From contig NZ_JANCLX010000019.1 of NCBI RefSeq assembly GCF_024295805.1, forward strand, positions 109,998 through 173,997: 64,000 bases of DNA. Reading direction: 5' to 3'. Source of the DNA: Streptomyces cucumeris (GTDB taxonomy: Bacteria > Actinomycetota > Actinomycetes > Streptomycetales > Streptomycetaceae). Below are positions 44,593-52,563 of this stretch, piece by piece. The position numbers and the translations under genes were made by a program. A model generated the notes under the pieces. It saw nothing but the letters and a program-made list of their open reading frames with translations. It was not told the DNA's origin and ran no database searches. The number at the start of each line of letters is the position of its first letter. Positions within the stretch are counted from its first letter, which is position 1.

Positions 44593-44740
44593 CCCTCACC
44601 AACCGTCAGGAAGCATTCGCCCGCGCCGCCCGCAACTGGATCGCCGAACACGGCGAAGCACCATCGCTGCGCGACCTCGCCGCCGTGGGACTCTCGTCGG
44701 CGGCTTTGGCTCACCTCGTACGACCTTTTGTTGATGCGGG
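44589..44740 (+). pseudogene. LexA-like HTH domain fragment
   Basis: From GTG 44589 the text TNRQEAFARAARNWIAEHGE followed by APSLRDLAAVGLSSAALAHL is the winged HTH of a small LexA-like DNA-binding protein. One residue is missing in the recognition turn and the wing decays after about residue 45. The frame happens to stay open into the FAD oxidoreductase gene (to 46529), but the intervening 60 codons are not protein-like. Confidence 0.5.
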
Positions 44741-44915
44741 GCGGCTGAAGCTCCGGAGCGGCGTCCGGCGAAACCTTCTTGGGGACGGCACTGCTCATTC
44801 CTTGGATGTAGCGGGCGGTTGGTCTTCGGAGACGATGTCCGGTCGCGCTGGTCCCCCGAGGATTGCTGAGGAAACGGCGGGAGCATCCCGGCATCCGGCT
44901 CGATGGGAGTGGATC

Positions 44916-46529
44916 ATGGCAGAGGTGACGCGGCGAGGTGTCCTGGCCGGCGCTGCAGTGCTCGGGGGAGCGGCGGCCACCGGGGTGGTGGCACAAGGTG
45001 TGACGGCGCATGAGGCGGTGGCGTCACCGGTGGGTGGCGGTGAGGTGCCGGTGGGCTCGATCATGGTCGCGCCCGGCGATCCGCGTTACCGGTCCCTGAC
45101 GCACCGCGGTTGGAACGCGCGTTTCGTCGGCCGGCCGGACTACATACGCGTGGCCGGCTCCACCGAAGAGGTCGTGAGCGCGGTACGGCAGGCGGTACGG
45201 GAGGGTAAGCGCATAGCCGTGCGTAGTGGCGGACACTGCTTCGAGGGCTTCGTCGACGACCCGGCGGTGAAGGTCGTCATCGACTTGTCTCCGATGGCGT
45301 CCGTCTCCTACGACGCCCGCCGCGGGGCGTTCGCGGTCCAGCCGGGCGCTCTGCTGGGGGAGGTGTACCGCAAGCTCTTCCTGGGTTGGGGCGTGACCAT
45401 CCCGGCGGGTGCGACCGCCGAGGTCGGGGTGGGAGGACACGTCCTGGGTGGCGGATACGGAACACTGTCGCGCCGGCACGGTTTGTCCGTTGACCACTTG
45501 TACGCCGTGGAGGTCGTCGTGGTGGAGGCGTCCGGCGAGGTGCGCAGTGTGGTGGCCACGCGCGAGCCCTCCGACCCTCACCACGATCTGTGGTGGGCAC
45601 ACACCGGTGGAGGCGGTGGGAACTTCGGCATCGTCACGTGTTACTGGTTCCGCGACCCGGCGGCGAAGGGCGAGGACCCCACGCGGTTGCTGCCCCGCCC
45701 GCCGGAGTCCGTGACCTCCTTCTATGCCTCGTGGCGCTGGAAGAACCTGGACCAGCGCTCCTTCGCCCGGCTGGTGCGCAACCACGGAAGCTGGCACGAG
45801 CGCAACAGCGGGCCGGACTCGCCCTACGCCGGCCTGTTCAGCATTCTCATGCTCAGATCCCGCAAGGCGGACAGCGTCACCCTGGCCGGTCAGCTGGATT
45901 CCAGTGGCCGAGGCGCGGAGCGGCTGATCGACGACTACGTGGCCGCGGTGGGGCGCGGAGTGACGGTGGAGCCGGTGCGCGGGCACGAGAGCCAACCGTG
46001 GCTACAGGCCGCCGGAGCCGTACAGGAGAGTGCCGCCGCACCGTTCAAGGCCAAGGCGGCCTATCTGCGTCACCGCTTCACGGATCGTCAGATCGATGTC
46101 GTGCACGACAGGTTGGAGAGGGGGGTCAGCTTTGACGGGGCGCTGTGGCTGGTCTCCTACGGCGGCAAGGTCAACACCGTCCCCGCGGAGGCGACCGCCG
46201 TCGCACAGCGGGACTCGATCCTCAAGGCGATCTATCTGGTCGAATGGGAAGCCCAGCAGGACGTCGACCCCCGGCTTGAGTGGGTCCGCGACTTCTACCG
46301 GGCCGTGTACGCCGATAGCGGTGGTGTGCCCGCACCCGGTGGGGCGAACGACGGCGCTTTCATCAATTACCCGGACACCGACCTCGCCGATACCGACCTG
46401 AACACCTCCGGCACCGCGTGGCACACCCTCTACTACAAGGGGAACTACCCCCGGTTGCAGCGGATCAAGGCCCGCTGGGATCCCCGCGACGAGTTCCGGC
46501 ACACCTTGGCCGTCCGTCCGCCGAGGTGA
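44916..46529 (+). CDS. Tat-exported FAD-linked oxidoreductase (berberine-bridge-enzyme type)
   Basis: A 537-residue flavoprotein. A Tat signal (TRRGVLAGAAVLGGAAATGV) opens it. The FAD-binding PCMH domain includes AVRSGGHCFEGF, in which His107 is the expected 8-alpha-FAD attachment, and GVGGHVLGGGYGTLSRRHGL, which lacks the second Cys of bicovalent members. A BBE domain closes the protein (YYKGNYPRLQRIKARWDPRD). Such enzymes oxidise sugars, alcohols or secondary metabolites with O2. GGAG precedes ATG 44916. Nothing biosynthetic lies nearby, so the substrate is open. Confidence 0.88.
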   Translation: MAEVTRRGVLAGAAVLGGAAATGVVAQGVTAHEAVASPVGGGEVPVGSIMVAPGDPRYRSLTHRGWNARFVGRPDYIRVAGSTEEVVSAVRQAVREGKRIAVRSGGHCFEGFVDDPAVKVVIDLSPMASVSYDARRGAFAVQPGALLGEVYRKLFLGWGVTIPAGATAEVGVGGHVLGGGYGTLSRRHGLSVDHLYAVEVVVVEASGEVRSVVATREPSDPHHDLWWAHTGGGGGNFGIVTCYWFRDPAAKGEDPTRLLPRPPESVTSFYASWRWKNLDQRSFARLVRNHGSWHERNSGPDSPYAGLFSILMLRSRKADSVTLAGQLDSSGRGAERLIDDYVAAVGRGVTVEPVRGHESQPWLQAAGAVQESAAAPFKAKAAYLRHRFTDRQIDVVHDRLERGVSFDGALWLVSYGGKVNTVPAEATAVAQRDSILKAIYLVEWEAQQDVDPRLEWVRDFYRAVYADSGGVPAPGGANDGAFINYPDTDLADTDLNTSGTAWHTLYYKGNYPRLQRIKARWDPRDEFRHTLAVRPPR

Positions 46530-46756
46530 CCCTGGCACACCCGGGCAGCCTCCTGACGAAATCCTGCTCCACATCACCGCCTGGACGCAGAGCGCCGTCG
46601 ACACCGGCGTCGTGCTCTTGCTGGGGTAGTTCGGCCTCGGCGACCCGGGCGAAGTGGGGCTGCCCACCGGCGACCTGACCACATTGGCTGGGTCGGCAAT
46701 ATTGAGTGTCCTGCCGATCCCTGGCGTTGTCAGTGCGGGGTGTGATGATGCAGATG

Positions 46757-46892
46757 TGAGCCGGAAGGCGCCCTGACCGGCCCGGACAAGGAACATGCCG
46801 AGACCTCGGTGCTCGCCCCGCACCTGCTCCAGTCCGCGCTCGCGCACGTGAACACCCTGCTCGTGCAGCAGGTCCTGGACGCGGCACTTTGA
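46757..46892 (+). pseudogene. Probable Tn3-family transposase C-terminal scrap
   Basis: The plus strand reads KEHAETSVLAPHLLQSALAH and VNTLLVQQVLDAAL to a TGA at 46892. This resembles a late segment of actinobacterial Tn3-type transposases. No other part is present. The call relies on a short match from memory. Confidence 0.35.
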
Positions 46893-47395
46893 GCCGATGG
46901 GTCCTATCGCGGTGGCGGGGGGGGCTACGGCGCCCTGGCGGGACGTCCTGAGGACGTCCAGTACCTATTGTGGGGCATCCGTGAACCATTCGCGTTCGGG
47001 ATCCCCTTTCCGCATAACAAATATGACAAACCAACAATCATTCAGCAGGCGAACCGTGGACCAATCTCGGCTACCCAACGCCTCTGCGTGACGAGCGCGT
47101 CCCAGGCGTGACACACCACGGCCTAAACGCACCCGACGGGACCGGATCCGGTCATCACGCAACTGTCGCACATTCTTCCGACCGCCATTCTCTGGGTGCT
47201 CGGGGACCATCGGGTATCCCGATGGATTCCAGGGGTTCTGCTGGTGACGGCGAGACTCCACCGGATAAGATATCGCGCGCTGCTCGCGATGGCGGTCGGT
47301 GAGGTCGGTGGTGGGGGCATGCCGTGGTTGAGCTGCAAAAAGACACCATCCGGGGCGGTCCTGCTCGAGGCCCTGAACGCGCGTTCGCTTTTCCT
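46893..47395. other. Region upstream of the surface-protein leader
   Basis: About 500 bases, partly AT-richer than the surroundings (46985-47045). Frames on both strands are open but not protein-like. A palindrome GAACGC-GCGTTC lies at 47375-47386 just before the attenuator-like element. Confidence 0.4.
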
Positions 47396-47483
47396 GGCCC
47401 ACGGCGGTTATGGCCCATCCGCAATACCCGCAAACGATCATCACCATGTGGTCCGCGCAACAGCGGTGGGCCCTTTTTCTTTT
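47396..47483 (+). promoter_or_regulatory. Attenuator/terminator-like 5' leader element
   Basis: GGCCCAC (47396-47402) pairs with GTGGGCC (47466-47472), which is followed at once by the tract TTTTTCTTTT (47474-47483), very rare in this GC-rich genome. A second copy GGCCCA (47412-47417) could pair with the same TGGGCC, giving two mutually exclusive folds. The element ends 105 bases before the ATG of the large surface-protein gene. It could be an intrinsic terminator used as an attenuator, or simply terminate an upstream transcript. Confidence 0.5.
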
Positions 47484-47588
47484 CCGTGGCGTTCGCGGGC
47501 GGCATCCGTGTCCGGGGCCACGAAGTGGACGTGCGGCGAGAAGCGGGGGCTTCGGTTTCACGACAAGAGAAGTGTGGAGTGTGATGCC

Positions 47589-50147
47589 ATGAACCGAGTC
47601 GGCAGAGACTCACGCCGGTCGGCCCGCAGGCTTGCAGGGCCGCTGGCGCGCATAGGGTTATCTGTTCTCTTGGTGGCAGGCGGCGCCGTGGGAGCGACGG
47701 CTGGACCGGCCGCCGCTTCGACCGCCGATGGCACGCTGACGGTCGAGGTGCTGCGCGACTTCTTCGGCACCGGCGTGATCAACACGACGATGGACGTGCC
47801 CCAGCGGGGTATGAAGGTGGAGATCTCCGACCCCGCTGGGCACGTGGTCACCGGCGTCACCGATGCCACCGGAAAGGTCGTGGTGTCGCAGTCGACGGTG
47901 CTGAAGGGCGGCCAATACCGTGTCGACGTCAGCATCCCGGCCCCGTACAGCGACTATCTGCGGGCGGCGCCCGCGTCGACGGCGGAGAACCACTTCAACA
48001 GCTTCACGTCGTTCGTGGAGGTGTCGGACGGAAAGAACGCCTCAGTGGTGACGGGGGTGTGGGATCCGGCCGACTACGCGCTGCCGGACTCGCGGTACTT
48101 CGTACCGGTCCACAACGGCGCCAACGGGACGGACACCCGGGCGTTGGTGGCGTTCGGGACGAAGACCCGGGGCACGTGTCCCACCGATGTGGCGTGCCCC
48201 GACACGCTGGCCACGCAGGACCAGGTGGGCACGACGTTCGGGCTGGCGTACGACAAGGACCGGACCCGGCTGTTCCAGAGCGCGTTCGCCCGCCGGTACG
48301 CCCCGTACGGGCCGCAGGGCGCCGGCGCGATCTACACGGTGCCGGTCAACGGCTCGGGTGCGCCGGAGCTGTTCGCGCGGGTGCCGGACGCCGCGGTGAC
48401 GCAGCACGACACCGCCAACATGATCAAGGATCCCGGGTTCACCGACGCGCCGGGCAAGGAGAGCATCGGTGGCCTGGCCCTGTCGGAGGACGGCTCCACG
48501 CTGTACGCGGTGAACCTGCGGACCCGCAGCTTGGTGAGCTTCGACGCGACAGGGAACACCGCCTCGGAGCCCGAGGCGACGGTCCCGATCCCGGACCCGG
48601 GGTGCGCGAGCCCCGACGACTGGCGGCCGTTCGGTCTCCAGGTCCATAACAACACGCTGTACGTGGGCGGCGTGTGTAGCGCGGAGAGCACGCAGCGGCG
48701 CGCGGACCTGAAAGCCTTCGTCTCCACCTACGACGGCAAACGGTTCACCACGGTGCTGAGCCACCCGCTCACGGAGACACGCGGCAGCGTCTTCGGTTCG
48801 GGCGACAAGGCCACCCACTGGAACCCGTGGAACACCAGTCTGGACACGTGGGACGACCGGAAGGCGGGCGGGGTCTTCATCGATCCTCAGCCGGAGTTGT
48901 CCTCCCTCGCCTTCGGCCGCGACGGCTCGATGATCCTGGGTTTCCGCGACCGGTTCATGGACGTGCTCAGCTGGGGAGGGCTGGACCCCCGCCCGGGGAA
49001 CGACACGGCGGAAAACGCCATGTCCGGTGGTGACATCACCATGGTCTGCGCCACTCCCACCGGTGAATACGAGTGGGAAGGCACCGGGAGCTGCCCCAAC
49101 CACGCCACCCCCGCCAACAGTGGCGGCCAGCCCGCCGATGTCGTCGAATACTTCCCGGGCGACTCTTACGCCAACGCACACCAGGAGACCGCGCTGGGAT
49201 CGGTGGCCTATATCCCGCAGCAGCAGTGGGTCGCCAGCACGGAGTTCGACCCGGTCGTCGACGTCGCGACCTCAGGGACCGGGTACCACGACATCACGAC
49301 CGGTCAGGGCCCGGGCAACAACCCGAAGGCCAACGGGTTCCAGTTCGTCAGCCGGGAACAAGGCGGGTTCGGCAAGGCCGGCGGGCTCGGTGACATCGCG
49401 TACGCGGCGGCGAACGCGCCGGTCCAGATCGGCAACGTCGTGTGGTTCGACGGTGACCACAACGGGATCCAGGACCCGGGGCACGTGCTGCTGCCGGGGG
49501 CGACGATCAACCTGTTGGACGCGGACGGCAAACAGGTCGCCACGACCAGGACCAATGCCGACGGCGAGTACTACTTCGGTGGTGTCGGTGCCGAGTACGA
49601 ACTCACTCCGGGCGCGAAGTACACGGTGCAGTTCGACGTGTGCACCGCGGACACCAGCAAGGTGCCCGAGCAGCCTGCGGCGAGCGAGTTGCGGTTCACG
49701 CTCCCGCGAGCCGGTGGCAACCGTGCGCATGACTCCAATGTGACCCCGCCGACCACCGGGCGGTTGTGCGACGGCTCCGCGCCTGTCACGGCGCCGGACA
49801 AGCCGGGCGGGGTCGATCACACGATCGACGCCGGGGTGTACATCCCGAAGGCAACGCCGACCCCGACGCCGACCCCGACCGATACCGCGACCCCGACCCC
49901 GACCGATACCGCGAACCCGACCCCGACTTCACCACCGACCCAGGCCCCGACCTCACCACCGGTCCCGACCTCGCCGGCGTCAGGCGCGCCGCCTGCCAAC
50001 CCGGCCCCGGCCGGGGGGAGCAAGGGTTCGCTGGCGAACACCGGTACGTCCGGGCTGCCACAGGTGATCGCCCTCGTCGGTCTGCTGGTGGGTGCGGGTC
50101 TGGCCATCGCGTTCGTGAGCCGGAAACGTCGCGCCCAGAAACACTGA
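47589..50147 (+). CDS. LANTG sortase-anchored surface protein with SdrD-type domain
   Basis: An 852-residue secreted protein. A signal peptide (about 18-44, ending AGPAAAS) leads to an N-terminal beta-domain (50-150). A large central region with beta-propeller-like text follows (LSEDGSTLYAVNLRTRSLVS, SSLAFGRDGSMILGFRDRFM). An SdrD B-like domain (VVWFDGDHNGIQDPG, near 618) comes next, then a Pro/Thr-rich wall linker with repeated PTPTPTDTAT. LANTG (815-819), a hydrophobic helix and RKRRAQKH complete it. LAXTG is the class E sortase signal of Streptomyces, so it is probably wall-linked. ATG 47589 is chosen because the signal peptide begins there; 131 open codons upstream are not protein-like. 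Confidence 0.9.
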   Translation: MNRVGRDSRRSARRLAGPLARIGLSVLLVAGGAVGATAGPAAASTADGTLTVEVLRDFFGTGVINTTMDVPQRGMKVEISDPAGHVVTGVTDATGKVVVSQSTVLKGGQYRVDVSIPAPYSDYLRAAPASTAENHFNSFTSFVEVSDGKNASVVTGVWDPADYALPDSRYFVPVHNGANGTDTRALVAFGTKTRGTCPTDVACPDTLATQDQVGTTFGLAYDKDRTRLFQSAFARRYAPYGPQGAGAIYTVPVNGSGAPELFARVPDAAVTQHDTANMIKDPGFTDAPGKESIGGLALSEDGSTLYAVNLRTRSLVSFDATGNTASEPEATVPIPDPGCASPDDWRPFGLQVHNNTLYVGGVCSAESTQRRADLKAFVSTYDGKRFTTVLSHPLTETRGSVFGSGDKATHWNPWNTSLDTWDDRKAGGVFIDPQPELSSLAFGRDGSMILGFRDRFMDVLSWGGLDPRPGNDTAENAMSGGDITMVCATPTGEYEWEGTGSCPNHATPANSGGQPADVVEYFPGDSYANAHQETALGSVAYIPQQQWVASTEFDPVVDVATSGTGYHDITTGQGPGNNPKANGFQFVSREQGGFGKAGGLGDIAYAAANAPVQIGNVVWFDGDHNGIQDPGHVLLPGATINLLDADGKQVATTRTNADGEYYFGGVGAEYELTPGAKYTVQFDVCTADTSKVPEQPAASELRFTLPRAGGNRAHDSNVTPPTTGRLCDGSAPVTAPDKPGGVDHTIDAGVYIPKATPTPTPTPTDTATPTPTDTANPTPTSPPTQAPTSPPVPTSPASGAPPANPAPAGGSKGSLANTGTSGLPQVIALVGLLVGAGLAIAFVSRKRRAQKH

Positions 50148-50163
50148 ACGAAGCGAACAACAG

Positions 50164-50207
50164 TGATCTGCCTGCCCGCGATCCGTATGGCGCGGTCAGG
50201 CAGATCA
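50164..50207 (+). terminator. Terminator after the LANTG protein gene
   Basis: A perfect 11-bp stem TGATCTGCCTG / CAGGCAGATCA with a 22-nt loop, 17 bases after the stop. Confidence 0.7.
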
Positions 50208-50320
50208 CGTCTCGGCCGGTCCACGAGAGCCGGCCTTGGAGTCGTCTGTCACCGGACTGCCGAGTGTCGCCGCGACCGCACGGCGGCCGAGCGGTGTGGT
50301 GCTTGAGAGGGTGAATCAGC

Positions 50321-51127
50321 GTGTCAGCGTCGAGTCGGGTGCGGAGCGTGAGAAGTCGGCAAACTCGACCAGGCCGTGCGGCTGACCGGCGCCGATGGTT
50401 GCGGCCACGCTGGGCGGCCGCCTTCATCGGCATGGCGGGCGTCGCGGTGACCGCGTTCCTGGTCGCCGTCGGCGGTTCCGGCCCCGGCGGTCCGCGCGCA
50501 CTGACGTCGGATGAGGTGAACCGGCTGGCGATGACGCGGTTCCGCAATTACGAGGCGCAGGGCCGCTCGATGACGATCACCGTACCGGGTACCGCCGGGG
50601 GGCTGATCGTCACCGGGTCCGTCGACTACCAACGCAAGATCGGTTATGGCGTGGTGCACGGCGCCGGGCGTGACACATCCAGCGATGGGCTGATCGAGTG
50701 GACGGCCCGCTCGGTGTTCGTCCACCCAATGGCGAACGCCCCGGCGCACGCACCCGCGTCGCCGCCCCGCTCGGGCTGGTACGGCCGTCCGCTGCAGTCG
50801 TCCGGCAGCTCGCTGGACAGTTCGCTGGCCATCGCACTCAGCCTCGGCAGCGACCGGCCGGACAACGCCCAACTTCTGCCGCAGAACGGCGCCGCCTGGC
50901 TTGGACGGGACCAGGTGGATGGGCATCGGGTGGACGTCATGGCCGGGCCGTCCTCCCGTGACCGCTCCGGTACGGCGGGCAGGGTCCGCTACTGGGTCGG
51001 CTCGGACGGCACCATGCACCGGGTCCGCGTCAGTGTGGGTTCCGAGTCGCGGCCGGTGGTCATCGATTTCGACCCCCACAAGTACGTTCCGGTCAAGCCG
51101 GTACCCGGAGTCACCCCGACCCAGTAG
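50321..51127 (+). CDS. Membrane-anchored LppX-like protein of unknown function
   Basis: A 268-residue protein with an N-terminal basic segment and one membrane helix (about 32-51). The outer domain looks like an LppX/LprAFG-type beta-fold: repeated strands such as SMTITVPGTAGGLIVTGSVD, then VRYWVGSDGTMHRVRVSVGS near the end. There is no lipobox Cys. GTG 50321 is used as start. It is convergent with the beta-helix gene, whose stop lies seven bases away. It may accompany the surface proteins around it. Confidence 0.68.
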   Translation: MSASSRVRSVRSRQTRPGRAADRRRWLRPRWAAAFIGMAGVAVTAFLVAVGGSGPGGPRALTSDEVNRLAMTRFRNYEAQGRSMTITVPGTAGGLIVTGSVDYQRKIGYGVVHGAGRDTSSDGLIEWTARSVFVHPMANAPAHAPASPPRSGWYGRPLQSSGSSLDSSLAIALSLGSDRPDNAQLLPQNGAAWLGRDQVDGHRVDVMAGPSSRDRSGTAGRVRYWVGSDGTMHRVRVSVGSESRPVVIDFDPHKYVPVKPVPGVTPTQ

Positions 51128-51134
51128 CCGCTGT

Positions 51135-52475
51135 TCAGGAGGTCCGCACCCGCGCGTCCGTGGCAAGCAGGGAGGCCGGTGGCAGCGGGATGTCTGCCGT
51201 GTCCGGCGGGGCCGGAACGGCCGGGACATCGGTGGCGCCCGTCGTGGTGGCGTGGGGGAACTGCGGCTGTCGAGCAGGCGCCGCGACCTTGCTGAAGGGG
51301 ATGCCACCGGGTGCCGTCGGCATCGTCCACCGGCCGCCCGGCGAGGGCGACTTGGCGGGCAGCGGACAGGACGCGGTTGTCGCGAGCCGGGCGGGGACTG
51401 TGGTGCGCAGATCGTTGCCGCGCAGGCAGTTGCCCCGCCCCCGCGTGGCGGTGGGGAACGTCCAGCCGACGTCGATGCCGTTGCCGGTGAACGTGTTGTC
51501 CACGATCCGGTTGCCGACCGAAGGGATGTCGGCGGTCGCGGTGATCACCAGCCCGGCGCTGCTGTTGTCGGCGACGCGGTTGCGGACGAACTGGTTGTCG
51601 CCGCCGCCGTCGATGCCGATGCCGGTGCCCCACCCGCCGTCGGCCTGCTGCGGGGTGGCCTTCTGCTGGTTGGCGGCGATCAGATTGCCCGCGATGACGG
51701 CGCCCCGCTGCGGGAGCAGCTTCTCCTGGTGGTCGGAGTTGGTGGTCAGGCCGACCCGGTTGCCGACCAGACGGTTGCGGACCACGTACATCTCGCCGCC
51801 GGCGTTGGTCCCTTCGTAACCGACCGCGTTGAGTTCGGCGACGTTGTCCCGCACCACGATGTGACACGGCTTGCACTGCCCGACATAGATCCCCGAGTCG
51901 GCCCCGCCTGACGCGTACGAGTGCTCGATGACACCGTTCTGCGCGGAGAACGCGTAGATGCCGTACAGACCGTTGCGGGTCGCGGTCACGTACGAGACCA
52001 GGAACGACTTCAGGAAGGTGACGGGCTCATCGCCGGTGTCGTAGCCGCCGCTTTGCCCCGGCAGCCCGGCGGCGGCCGCCGCTGAACCGGTGACCAGCAC
52101 CCCGTTCTGCGTGTTGTTCTTCACGGTCAGGTTCTCCACGGCCACCCCGGGCGCAGCGACGACGACACCGTTCGGCTGCCGCAACCGCCCGTCGATGACG
52201 ACCTTGTCCCGGGACGCGCCGCGAAGAGTGATGCGAGCCGTGTCAATCTTCACCGATTCGTGGTAGACGCCCGGCGCGACCAGCACCAGGTCACCGGGGT
52301 GAGCCAAGGACACCGCAGCAGAGATCGTCGGGGCATCGGCAGGCACTCGGATCGTCACATGCGCACCGGTCGGTCGTCGGCCTTTGGCCGATCCGCCATC
52401 CCCGCCGCCGCAGCCGACCACAAGTGCCAGCGTGCCCAGTACCGCCGCCACCACGCGAAGAGCTAATCGAGGCAT
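51135..52475 (-). CDS. Lipoprotein with right-handed parallel beta-helix (NosD/pectate-lyase-like fold)
   Basis: A 446-residue lipoprotein. A signal peptide ends at ALVVGC (Cys22). Residues about 45-330 form repeats of a parallel beta-helix (VRDNVAELNAVGYEG, VRNRLVGNRVGLTTN, GNLIAANQQ, VRNRVADNSSAG, VDNTFTGNGIDVG), as in NosD and pectate-lyase-like proteins. A CKPC pair lies near 195. The C-terminal 80 residues are Pro/Ala-rich and probably disordered. It is divergent from the DyP peroxidase gene across 88 bases that hold a palindrome, so the two are likely co-regulated. Confidence 0.85.
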   Translation of the reverse strand: MPRLALRVVAAVLGTLALVVGCGGGDGGSAKGRRPTGAHVTIRVPADAPTISAAVSLAHPGDLVLVAPGVYHESVKIDTARITLRGASRDKVVIDGRLRQPNGVVVAAPGVAVENLTVKNNTQNGVLVTGSAAAAAGLPGQSGGYDTGDEPVTFLKSFLVSYVTATRNGLYGIYAFSAQNGVIEHSYASGGADSGIYVGQCKPCHIVVRDNVAELNAVGYEGTNAGGEMYVVRNRLVGNRVGLTTNSDHQEKLLPQRGAVIAGNLIAANQQKATPQQADGGWGTGIGIDGGGDNQFVRNRVADNSSAGLVITATADIPSVGNRIVDNTFTGNGIDVGWTFPTATRGRGNCLRGNDLRTTVPARLATTASCPLPAKSPSPGGRWTMPTAPGGIPFSKVAAPARQPQFPHATTTGATDVPAVPAPPDTADIPLPPASLLATDARVRTS

Positions 52476-52496
52476 GGCCCCAGTCTGGCAGAACGC

Positions 52497-52517
52497 CCAA
52501 TTACTCGCCGTAATTGG
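52497..52517. promoter_or_regulatory. Palindromic operator between beta-helix and DyP genes
   Basis: Arms CCAATTAC (52497-52504) and GTAATTGG (52510-52517) flank a 5-base centre TCGCC. It sits 21 bases upstream of the beta-helix ATG and 46 upstream of the DyP ATG. Its AT-rich arms stand out in this genome. The regulator is not encoded next to it. Confidence 0.65.
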
Positions 52518-52563
52518 TGAGATTGACCGACGTGCACGGTCGGGATGTGGCACCCTGCACCCC

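Noticed and set aside
44589..46529. A single LexA-HTH/FAD-oxidoreductase fusion protein
   Set aside because: About 60 codons between the two parts have no protein character, and a Tat signal with its own ribosome site starts at 44916, which cannot work internally.
47196..47588. 131 extra in-frame codons upstream of the LANTG protein
   Set aside because: The text is not protein-like, contains the attenuator element, and would put the signal peptide far inside the protein. ATG 47589 fits a normal signal peptide.
49856..49990. Short tandem repeats rich in CCGAC and CCGAT as a DNA repeat array
   Set aside because: They encode the Pro/Thr wall-spanning linker (PTPTPTDTAT) of the sortase-anchored protein; the repeat is a protein feature, not a CRISPR or mobile repeat.
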